From Chloroflexota bacterium (GTDB taxonomy: Bacteria > Chloroflexota > Anaerolineae > Thermoflexales > Thermoflexaceae): a stretch of DNA of 11,198 nt. The position numbers and the translations under genes are program-made. The stretch covers positions 1-11,198 of the forward strand of contig JAUQQB010000056.1 in NCBI GenBank assembly GCA_030550075.1, in the 5' to 3' direction. This document shows, piece after piece, positions 5,286 to 11,198 of the stretch (its first letter is position 1; each line of letters opens with the position of its first letter). The notes beneath the pieces were generated by a model, which saw nothing but the letters and a program-made list of their open reading frames with translations, was not told the DNA's origin and did no database searches.

Positions 5286-7217
5286 ATGGGAGGGCAGATC
5301 CGTCGCTTCATTCTGGAGGAGCGCCGGTTGGAGTTCCCCTTCGTAGGATTAACTCTGGCCGCGTTAATTGGCGGGATGGCTTCCCACTGGGCGGCCCCCG
5401 GAGCGGAGAGAGTCTTCTGGTTCATGGCCTATGTGTTCGGGGGCTTCTATGGCGTGCTGGATGGCGCTCAGGCGTTGCGTGGGGGGCGCCTGGACGTGAA
5501 TGTGCTGATGTTGCTTTCCGCCCTGGGGGCCGCCCTCATCGGGCACGCGGAAGAGGGTGGCACGCTGTTGTTCCTCTTCTCTTTATCGAACGCTCTGCAG
5601 ACCATGGCCCTGGAGCGCACTCGCCAGGCGATCCGACGGCTGTTGAACCTTCGCCCCCCTGTTGCTCGCCGCATCCGTGATGGGGTAGAGGAGACGATCC
5701 CCATCGAGGCGATTAAGGTGGAGGATCGCCTGCTGGTTCGGCCTGGCGAACGGATCCCGGCCGATGGGGTAGTGATCGCGGGCTTTTCGGCTGCCGATGA
5801 ATCCTTGCTGACCGGCGAATCCATGCCCGTGCCGAAAGAGCCGGGGGATCCCGTTTTCGAGGGCACGCTCAATGGCTACGGAGCGCTGGAGATCCAGGTC
5901 ACGCGCTCGACCTCGGACACGATGCTGGCGCGGATCATCCATCTGGTGGAGGAGGCACAGGCCCAGCGGGCCCGCACGCAACAGGCCATTGACCGCTTCG
6001 AGCAGCGCTACGCATGGGCGGTCCTGGCCGGGGCGGCGCTTACACTGATCCTTTCCGGGCTCTGGGGGGATTCCTTCAATCGAGCCTTCTACCGGGCCAT
6101 GACCCTGTTGGTGGTCGCTTCGCCGTGTGCCCTGGTGATCAGCACCCCGGCTGCCTTCCTCTCCGCAATCGCCGCCGGGGCCCGGCGGGGGCTCCTGTTT
6201 AAGGGCGGGATGGTCCTGGAACGCTTGGCCCGGGTCCGGGTCGTGGCGATGGATAAGACGGGGACCCTCACGGAGAACCGGGTGGCGGTGCAGGCCGTAC
6301 GCGCGCTGGATGGAAACCATGCCGATGCGATCCTGGCCATGGCAGCGGCGGTGGAGGCCCGTTCCGAGCATCCGATTGCCCGGGCCATTGTGGAGGAAGC
6401 GCGGGCGCGCGGCCTATCCTTCCCGGAGATCCGGGATGTGGAAGCCCGTCCGGGGCTGGGGGTGATCGGTTCCGCCGATGCTCATCGCATCTGGGTGGGC
6501 TCCACCCGTCTGTTCCAGCAGGAAGGCGTTCCGCTTCCCACGGAGGTGCATGCCCTGCTGGAGGAGGCACAGCGGGCCGGCCGGACAGCTCTGCTGGTCT
6601 ACGACGGGCAGTGGCGGGGCCTGATCGAGGTGGCGGATCGGGTTCGACCCGAGGCTGCGGAGGCGGTGGAGGTCTTGCGCCGCCTGGGGATCGAAGTGGT
6701 GATGCTGACCGGGGATCATGCGGGTGTCGCCCGTGCCGTGGCCCAGGCGGTGGGGATCCGGCGTTTCGAGGCGGGGCTGCTGCCGGAGGAGAAGCTGGAG
6801 CGGATCCGTTCGCTGGCTCCGTCGGTTGGGCCGGTGGCGATGGTCGGGGATGGGATGAACGATGCCCCAGCCCTGGCAGCGGCCTCGGTGGGGATCGCCA
6901 TGGGGAAAATGGGGAGCGATGTGGCCATCGAGACGGCGGATGTGGTGCTTCTCCAGGAGGATCTCCGCCGGGTTGCTGAGGCCATTGCTCTGGCCCGCGC
7001 GGCGATGCGCACCGTGTGGCAGAACCTGGCCTTCGCCAGCGGCGTGATCGTCCTGCTGGTCGCCCTCACGTTCGGGCTGGGGATCCCCCTGCCGCTGGCG
7101 GTGGTCGGACATGAGGGGAGCACGTTGCTGGTGGTGCTGAACGGCCTGCGGCTCTTTCGATGGGGATGGCGATCCGCCGGCGGCAGAGAGGCCGAATCGA
7201 GGACGGCTCCCGTCTGA
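5286..7217 (+). CDS. P1B-4-type heavy-metal exporting ATPase (Fe(II)/Co(II) likely)
   Basis: A 643-residue P-type ATPase that pumps divalent metal out of the cytoplasm. Visible motifs are TGES (176-179), the SPC metal motif (279-281), the phosphorylated DKTGT beginning at D323, the P1B His-Pro pair (H362-P363) and GDGMND (521-526). The last membrane region carries HEGST (609-613). SPC plus HEGST is the P1B-4 signature, known in cobalt (CoaT) and iron (PfeT, FrvA, CtpD) exporters, and differs from zinc/cadmium P1B-2 pumps. There is no N-terminal metal-binding domain, as usual for P1B-4. AAGGAG eight bases before the ATG and the 3-base gap show co-transcription with the PerR-like gene. Control of an iron exporter by PerR is known in Bacillus (PfeT), which supports Fe(II) efflux as an inference. 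Confidence 0.93.
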   Translation: MGGQIRRFILEERRLEFPFVGLTLAALIGGMASHWAAPGAERVFWFMAYVFGGFYGVLDGAQALRGGRLDVNVLMLLSALGAALIGHAEEGGTLLFLFSLSNALQTMALERTRQAIRRLLNLRPPVARRIRDGVEETIPIEAIKVEDRLLVRPGERIPADGVVIAGFSAADESLLTGESMPVPKEPGDPVFEGTLNGYGALEIQVTRSTSDTMLARIIHLVEEAQAQRARTQQAIDRFEQRYAWAVLAGAALTLILSGLWGDSFNRAFYRAMTLLVVASPCALVISTPAAFLSAIAAGARRGLLFKGGMVLERLARVRVVAMDKTGTLTENRVAVQAVRALDGNHADAILAMAAAVEARSEHPIARAIVEEARARGLSFPEIRDVEARPGLGVIGSADAHRIWVGSTRLFQQEGVPLPTEVHALLEEAQRAGRTALLVYDGQWRGLIEVADRVRPEAAEAVEVLRRLGIEVVMLTGDHAGVARAVAQAVGIRRFEAGLLPEEKLERIRSLAPSVGPVAMVGDGMNDAPALAAASVGIAMGKMGSDVAIETADVVLLQEDLRRVAEAIALARAAMRTVWQNLAFASGVIVLLVALTFGLGIPLPLAVVGHEGSTLLVVLNGLRLFRWGWRSAGGREAESRTAPV

Positions 7218-7237
7218 ACAGAGGACATCCCGATCTG

Positions 7238-7278
7238 TGCTTTGGGCGACGGCGGCGAAGCCGCCGTCGCCCAAAGCA
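7238..7278 (+). terminator. Perfect 19-bp hairpin ending the metal operon
   Basis: TGCTTTGGGCGACGGCGGC (7238-7256), loop GAA and the exact complement (7260-7278) begin 20 bases after the ATPase stop. The apex contains GCGAAGC, known as an exceptionally stable DNA mini-hairpin. No clear T run follows on either strand, so it may act as a stem-driven terminator or mRNA 3' protection. Confidence 0.6.
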
Positions 7279-7280
7279 TT

Positions 7281-7292
7281 CCGAATATTCGG
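7281..7292. repeat. Perfect 12-bp palindrome CCGAATATTCGG
   Basis: This self-complementary site directly follows the 19-bp hairpin. It could be a protein-binding palindrome or part of the terminator structure; nothing else supports a role. Confidence 0.35.
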
Positions 7293-7305
7293 GTGCGGGG
7301 ATCTT

Positions 7306-7441
7306 TCAACCCCCTTGTCCCCATTTCGTGAGCGGGATCCTGCGGGCGTTGGCCAGTCGCTCCAAGAGCGGACGGCCGCGCTCGGGAATGACGGGTTTCC
7401 CCCTACACCTCGTAAATGGAAATCCGATCTCCCGAATACAT
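7306..7441 (-). pseudogene. Possible frameshifted remnant of a small unknown gene
   Basis: On the minus strand an ATG at 7439-7441 opens MYSGDRISIYEV and then hits TAG. One base further on in frame, the reading continues as RGKPVIPERGRPLLERLA and on to KWGQGG and a stop at 7306-7308. Joined by a single-base shift it would be about 45 residues of plausible protein. I do not recognise the family, there is no ribosome-binding site, and the open frame may be chance. Confidence 0.2.
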
Positions 7442-7521
7442 CAAGACCCGATTCGCATGGGAAAAGAGGTTAGAATAGCTGGGGGGATCGGAGCAAGCGA
7501 TGAAGGTGGTCGCCTGATCCT
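7442..7521. other. Gene-free spacer before the IS remnants
   Basis: No gene or structured element is seen. A TAGAAT hexamer near 7472 resembles a -10 element but lacks a partner -35. Confidence 0.3.
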
Positions 7522-7590
7522 GGAGGGTGCTTGAGAATCCAATTATGGGCTATGAGTATGAATGCGTGCCAGGTGTGTGGCCATCTGTTT
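7522..7590 (-). mobile_element. Left-end remnant of an IS5-like insertion sequence (copy 1)
   Basis: GGAGGGTGCTTGAGAATCCA (7522-7541) resembles the terminal repeats at 7768-7788 and 7910-7930. Just inside it, minus-strand codons 7546-7587 read QMATHLARIHTHSP followed by TAA at 7543-7545. This matches the transposase-end remnant in copy 2 (MMARRLARIHTHR). The DNA of 7552-7585 recurs with a few changes at 7798-7832. The rest of the element is gone, replaced by REP-like repeats from 7591. Confidence 0.5.
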
Positions 7591-7759
7591 GGAGTCGGGC
7601 ACGGAGCGAAGCGGAGTGCCCGTTATGAGCGCACACAAAAAGGGAACGGGCACTTACGCGCCCTACTACGAATGAAACCCCTGTTTGTAGTCGGGCACGG
7701 AGCGGAGTGCCCGTCCAAGCATTCCCCAAAGAAGAACGGGCACTGACGTGCCCGACTAA
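7591..7759. repeat. BIME-like cluster of four REP-type palindromes
   Basis: Four copies of a tetranucleotide plus hairpin alternate in orientation. On + are GGAG-TCGGGCAC...GTGCCCG (7591-7622) and GTAG-TCGGGCAC...GTGCCCG (7687-7713). On - are GTAG-TAGGGCGC...GTGCCCG (7669-7647) and TTAG-TCGGGCAC...GTGCCCG (7759-7737). The stems are 6-7 bp with 4- to 13-base loops. A GTAG/GGAG foot plus hairpin is the hallmark of REP sequences mobilised by RAYT (TnpA-REP) transposases, and head-to-head pairing is the hallmark of BIMEs. The second pair also forms a perfect 11-bp terminal inverted repeat (7688-7698 and 7748-7758). Open frames across this zone are not considered genes. Confidence 0.65.
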
Positions 7760-7767
7760 GGGAATGA

Positions 7768-7930
7768 AGGGAATGTCTGAAAATTCAGTGATGAACGATG
7801 AGTATGGATGCGCGCCAGGCGTCTGGCCATCATAATGAATCATGGCGACATAGATGAGCGCCGCGCTGGTCTCGGTCAGGTCTTCGTTATCCTGGCTCCG
7901 CCGCGTCAAGCAAATTTTCGGACACCCTCT
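7768..7930 (-). mobile_element. 163-bp miniature IS5-like element with transposase C-terminal remnant
   Basis: The left end AGGGAATGTCTGAAAATTCAG (7768-7788) and the reverse complement of the right end, AGAGGGTGTCCGAAAATTTGC (7910-7930), match in a TGTCyGAAAATT core. Between them minus-strand codons 7835-7909 encode QDNEDLTETSAALIYVAMIH. This resembles the C-terminus of IS5-family (IS427-type) DDE transposases, which end DYE..LPETSEA.IY.AMIRLMLRRLA. After MIH the frame shifts at 7834 and continues MMARRLARIHTHR. About 80% of a normal ~850-bp element is missing, so it is a non-autonomous deletion derivative. No clear target duplication is visible. Confidence 0.55.
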
Positions 7931-7953
7931 GAGAGACCTGATGGAGTTTCTGG

Positions 7954-8976
7954 ATGCTGCGGGTTTCAGTCATCGTGACGGTCAAAAACGAACAGGATTC
8001 CATTCCGGAGCTACTGGATTCCCTGGCCCTTCAATCCCGTCTCCCTGACGAGGTGATTGTGACCGATGGGGGATCGACCGATGGGACCCTGGAGCGTCTC
8101 CGAGCAGAGCGGCGGCTGCCGTTGCGGGTGATCGAAGCCCCGGGCGTCAATATCTCCCAGGGGCGTAATCAGGCGATTGCCGCCGCCCGAGGAGAGATCA
8201 TCGCGGTGACCGATGCGGGGGTGCGCCTGCATCCCGACTGGCTGGCGCATCTGCTTCGCCCCTTCGAGGAACGGCCGGAGACGATGGTGGTCGCCGGGTT
8301 CTTCCTGCCGGATCCCCGCACGCCGTTCGAGGTGGCGATGGCCGCCACCGTGCTGCCGGAGCTGCGCGAGATCCGGCCGGATCGTTTCTGGCCTTCCAGC
8401 CGCTCCATCGCTTTCCGCAAAACCGCTTGGGAGGCAGTCGGCGGCTATCCAGAGTGGCTGGATTACTGCGAGGATCTGGTCTTCGATTTCGCCCTGTATG
8501 AGCGTTTCGGCCCCTTCGTCTTTGTGCCTGAGGCAGTGGTTTACTTCCGTCCTCGCCCGACCATGCGGGCGTTCTTCCTGCAGTATTACCGGTATGCGCG
8601 GGGAGATGGGAAAGCGGATCTCTGGCGGCTGCGCCATGCGATCCGCTACAGCACTTACCTGGGCCTGATCCCGGCGCTGGCCGGGCTCAGTCTGGGGGTT
8701 CATCCGCTGTTCGCCCTGGGTTATCTGCTGGGGGGATGGCTTTATCTGCGCGTTCCCTATCGCCGCCTCTTCCGGCTCTGGCGAGGCTACCCATGGCCGG
8801 ATCGAATCCGGATGGCCCTCTGGGTCCCGTTGATCCGGGTGTGGGGGGATCTGGCCAAGATGTGTGGCTATCCGGTGGGCGTGTGGTGGCGCTGGCGTCA
8901 TCTCCGGGGGCTCCACAGGCCTCGCGGGTTCACCGGGCTCCGGCCCCGGGGAACGCAACCGGTTCCTGCTGGATAG
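7954..8976 (+). CDS. Family 2 glycosyltransferase with C-terminal membrane segments
   Basis: A 340-residue GT-A-fold glycosyltransferase. The N-terminus VSVIVTVKNE and the nucleotide-binding VTDGGSTDGT (D38, D43) are typical of GT2. The metal/nucleotide DxD position reads TDAG (86-89), a variant with one acidic residue. The acceptor-side ED pair is E173-D174 in DYCEDLVFDF. Residues ~231-265 and ~285-313 are hydrophobic, suggesting membrane anchoring and transfer of sugar to a lipid or cell-envelope acceptor at the cytoplasmic face. Substrate cannot be told. The ATG at 7954 has GGAG at 7943-7946. It stands alone, and the IS right end stops 24 bases upstream, so its promoter may lie in or beyond the mobile remnant. 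Confidence 0.88.
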   Translation: MLRVSVIVTVKNEQDSIPELLDSLALQSRLPDEVIVTDGGSTDGTLERLRAERRLPLRVIEAPGVNISQGRNQAIAAARGEIIAVTDAGVRLHPDWLAHLLRPFEERPETMVVAGFFLPDPRTPFEVAMAATVLPELREIRPDRFWPSSRSIAFRKTAWEAVGGYPEWLDYCEDLVFDFALYERFGPFVFVPEAVVYFRPRPTMRAFFLQYYRYARGDGKADLWRLRHAIRYSTYLGLIPALAGLSLGVHPLFALGYLLGGWLYLRVPYRRLFRLWRGYPWPDRIRMALWVPLIRVWGDLAKMCGYPVGVWWRWRHLRGLHRPRGFTGLRPRGTQPVPAG

Positions 8977-9075
8977 AGAGGTGCCGTTCATCTCCCGGCA
9001 TCGCCGCTGTGGGACATTCGGAGGAAGAGGAGCCGTCCAAAATGGAGCTCCGGAACGGAATTTCATAAGATTGTG

Positions 9076-9106
9076 TTGCTGCGTTGCTCCCGATCCCTTG
9101 TATGAT
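9076..9106 (+). promoter_or_regulatory. Candidate promoter of the haem synthase fusion
   Basis: TATGAT (9101-9106) is a good -10, with TTGCTG (9076-9081) 19 bases upstream as a weak -35. It would give an untranslated leader of about 130 bases. AACGGAA (9054-9060) and TTCCGTT (9138-9144) flank it as a short inverted repeat. Confidence 0.4.
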
Positions 9107-9245
9107 ACGTTATAGCTGATTGCGGGGTTGTGATCCGGAGTTCCGTTGCTGGCCTTCTTCCCCGGATTTTTGGAGCTGGCTGTGCCTCGAGGGCGTCTGA
9201 CTCAGCCCACGCAGGTTGAATTGCCTATCCTCATGGGAGTGTCCT

Positions 9246-11066
9246 ATGGGAACGAAGAATGAAAAAGCCGGGCAAGGATTGCGGATCCTGTTGGGGATCA
9301 CCGCCCTGGTCATCGGCCTGCTGACTGCGTGGGGCGCGCTGGTGCGCACCACCGGATCCGGTCTGGGCTGTCCGGACTGGCCGCTATGCTATGGGCGGGT
9401 GATTCCCCCACTGGATAACATGGCGGCCTGGTTCGAGTGGATCCACCGGCTTCTGGTGGCCAGTATGACGCCGCTGCTGGCGCTTTCCGCTTTCATCGCC
9501 TGGCGAAAGGAGCGACGTCCCAATCTGTATCGCCCGCTCTTCTATGCGCTGGGGCTGGTCTTCGGGCAGGCGCTTCTGGGCGGGCTGACAGTGATCCTGG
9601 AACTCCCGCCCACGATGGTGGCGGTTCATCTGGCCTTGGCGCTGACGATTCTGGGCCTCACGCTGGTGGCAGCCGTGCGCGCCTCCGCCCCGTGGTCCGC
9701 CCATGCCCCGCATCGGGAGCTTTCTTCCGTTCAACCGGCCGCCAGCGCAATGCGCTGGATCGGCATGACAGGTATTGGGGTATTCGCGCTCACCCTGGTG
9801 GGGGCGACGGTGACGGGGAGTGGGGCTTCGTGGGCGTGCTCGAGCTGGCCCTTCTGCGAAGGGTGGGTCGTCTGGCCGGGCGATCTGCTGGGTCGCGTGC
9901 ATATGCTGCATCGACTGGTCGCCCTCGGCGTGGGCCTCGCCCTGGCCTGGCTCACGGTGCGGCTGGCGACCTGGCGGGGGATCTCGCGCGGGATCTTCCA
10001 CTGGATTCTGGCTGCTTTTATGCTTTACCTGATCCAGATCGGCCTGGGGGCTATCAATCTGTGGATGAGGTTCCCAGCCTCTTTGAACGCCCTGCATCTG
10101 GGGCTGGCGACGGCGATTTGGGCGGCGGTCGGGATCGCCTGGGCGTGGGCGCTGGGCGAAGCGCAGTGGGTGGAAGGAATCCCTGAAGAAACGGTCCGTC
10201 TGCGGAACCTGTGGGAGCCATATTTCACGCTGACGAAACCGGGGATTGTAGCGCTGCTCCTGGTCACCACGGCGGGGGCGATGATGATCGCCCATGGCGG
10301 CCTGCCCCCCATCCTCACGTTTATTTACACCTTGCTGGGCGGCTTTCTGATCTCCGGTGGGGCCAATGCGATGAACAATGTCTGGGATGCGGAGCTGGAC
10401 CGGCGGATGCATCGCACGGCCCGCCGTCCGATCCCGGCCGGCCGGCTGGGGCGAGGGGAAGCCGCAGGGGTGGCGATCCTCTTTTCCGTCCTCGGCCTTT
10501 TACTTTTATGGACCTTTGTGAACGCGACGGCGGCGTTGCTGGCGCTGGCGGGGTGGATCTGGTATGTGGTGATTTATACGATGGGGTTGAAGCGGTGGAC
10601 GCCGCAGAACATTGTGATCGGGGGAGCAGCAGGCGGGTTCGCCCCGCTGGTGGGCTGGGCAGCGGTGACCGGGCGGGTCGATCCGATGGCGCTGTTTTTA
10701 TTCGCGCTGATCTTCTTCTGGACGCCCCCGCACACCTGGGCGTTCGCGATTCTGACGGAGCGGGACTATCGAGAAGCGGGCGTTCCGATGCTGCCGGTGG
10801 TGACCGGCGCAGGCCCGGCGGCGTTCCAGACCTTTCTATACACGATCCTCCTTGTGCTACTCACGCTGATCCCCTTCGCCGCTGGGATGATGGGCTGGAT
10901 CTATCTGGCTGGGGCGGTGGCGCTGGACGCCTGGTTGCTGTTCCTGGCGTTTCGCCTCTGGCGAGCGCCGGAGAAGGCCATCGCCCGCCAGATGTATCAC
11001 GCCTCCAACTCGTACCTGTTGATGTTCTTTATCTTGATGGTCGCGGATCGTATCATCCGTCTTTAG
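9246..11066 (+). CDS. ctaA-ctaB: CtaA-CtaB fusion: haem A synthase plus haem O synthase
   Basis: A 606-residue polytopic membrane enzyme. The N-terminal half (~15-310) is CtaA/COX15-type haem A synthase. It has paired cysteines C42/C48 and C198/C204, catalytic Glu in EWIHR (E64) and haem-ligand histidines H67, H128, H222 and H284. The C-terminal half (~330-600) is CtaB/COX10 protohaem farnesyltransferase of the UbiA superfamily. It has N378-xx-D381-xxx-D385 in NNVWDAELD, WTPPHTW and the second motif ERDYREAGVPMLP (D507). CtaB farnesylates haem B to haem O and CtaA oxidises it to haem A, so the fusion allows hand-over. Haem A implies an aa3/caa3-type oxidase elsewhere. The start at 9246 has GGGAG (9235-9239); the in-frame TTG at 9216 adds ten unlikely residues. 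Confidence 0.93.
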   Translation: MGTKNEKAGQGLRILLGITALVIGLLTAWGALVRTTGSGLGCPDWPLCYGRVIPPLDNMAAWFEWIHRLLVASMTPLLALSAFIAWRKERRPNLYRPLFYALGLVFGQALLGGLTVILELPPTMVAVHLALALTILGLTLVAAVRASAPWSAHAPHRELSSVQPAASAMRWIGMTGIGVFALTLVGATVTGSGASWACSSWPFCEGWVVWPGDLLGRVHMLHRLVALGVGLALAWLTVRLATWRGISRGIFHWILAAFMLYLIQIGLGAINLWMRFPASLNALHLGLATAIWAAVGIAWAWALGEAQWVEGIPEETVRLRNLWEPYFTLTKPGIVALLLVTTAGAMMIAHGGLPPILTFIYTLLGGFLISGGANAMNNVWDAELDRRMHRTARRPIPAGRLGRGEAAGVAILFSVLGLLLLWTFVNATAALLALAGWIWYVVIYTMGLKRWTPQNIVIGGAAGGFAPLVGWAAVTGRVDPMALFLFALIFFWTPPHTWAFAILTERDYREAGVPMLPVVTGAGPAAFQTFLYTILLVLLTLIPFAAGMMGWIYLAGAVALDAWLLFLAFRLWRAPEKAIARQMYHASNSYLLMFFILMVADRIIRL

Positions 11067-11068
11067 GG

Positions 11069-11083
11069 GTAACTATTCAGCCG
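11069..11083 (-). repeat. 15-base sequence shared inverted with 93-107
   Basis: GTAACTATTCAGCCG here is the exact reverse complement of CGGCTGAATAGTTAC at 93-107. It starts two bases after the haem synthase stop. A match this long and AT-containing is unlikely by chance in a GC-rich 11-kb window. The length alone does not define an element. Confidence 0.45.
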
Positions 11084-11130
11084 TTCTCCCGCAATGCCTA
11101 TACGGATAGAGGCGGTTTCCTCCTGGGGGC

Positions 11131-11177
11131 TTTTGGGGCCGAGCCGCGCGCCGAAGGCGCGCGGCTCGGCCCCAAAA
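11131..11177 (+). terminator. Perfect 22-bp hairpin terminator after ctaA-ctaB
   Basis: TTTTGGGGCCGAGCCGCGCG plus CC (11131-11152), loop GAA and the exact complement (11156-11177) end in AAAA and are followed by TATTCTTTTAT. The T-rich tail after a very stable stem fits an intrinsic terminator. With AAAA/TTTT at the base it may work in both directions. Confidence 0.75.
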
Positions 11178-11198
11178 TATTCTTTTATCCCCCCTCCC

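Noticed and set aside
5583..6371. Long minus-strand frames opposite the ATPase gene
   Set aside because: They are complements of a gene with all P-type ATPase motifs and have no recognisable protein features.
7531..7746. Plus-strand open frame of 71 codons with repeated Cys/His/Gly patterns
   Set aside because: It is made of REP palindromes and antisense IS sequence; the apparent protein repeats are DNA repeats.
7591..7759. CRISPR array
   Set aside because: The repeats are short palindromes in alternating orientation with unequal spacing, unlike directly repeated CRISPR units; no cas gene nearby.
7550..7909. Minus-strand open frame of 119 codons as an intact gene
   Set aside because: Only its first ~27 residues resemble a transposase C-terminus; the rest reads through a frameshift, IS end and REP repeats.

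Overview
The window is GC-rich bacterial DNA with seven intact protein genes, intergenic hairpins and one decayed mobile-DNA patch. A fused haem A/haem O synthase, a PerR-like regulator beside a P1B-4 metal ATPase, GTG starts, long GC-rich hairpins and the overall protein character suggest a thermophilic Chloroflexota (Anaerolineae/Thermoflexus-like). That placement is inference from memory; no rRNA or marker gene is present.

Left part (1-2350): a leftward two-gene operon encodes membrane proteins resembling the HyfE/NuoK-like and NuoL/M/N-like subunits of complex I and related hydrogenases. The genes overlap as GTGA. Both appear to lack the buried acidic and lysine residues used for proton translocation. 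No electron-transfer subunit is visible, so the role is open.

Middle left (2350-4750): a rightward M16-family peptidase homologue lacks its zinc motif and is preceded by a probable promoter and two leader hairpins. It is followed by a small Nudix-fold protein whose Nudix box has lost its catalytic glutamates.

Centre (4746-7280): the clearest functional unit. A strong promoter and a Fur/PerR-type operator lie ahead of a PerR-like repressor. Three bases after that gene starts a P1B-4 metal-exporting ATPase, probably for Fe(II) or Co(II). The unit ends in a 19-bp perfect hairpin.

Repeat zone (7280-7953): a mobile-DNA graveyard. It holds a left end and a 163-bp two-ended miniature derivative of an IS5-like element, with transposase C-terminal codons still readable on the minus strand. 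Between them sit four REP-like palindromes (GTAG/GGAG/TTAG plus hairpin) in two head-to-head pairs, resembling a BIME. The right IS end stops only 24 bases before the next gene.

Right part (7954-11198): a family 2 glycosyltransferase with C-terminal membrane segments, then a single-polypeptide CtaA-CtaB fusion that converts haem B to haem O and then haem A. It is followed by a 22-bp perfect hairpin terminator. No tRNA, rRNA, CRISPR array or complete transposon was found.
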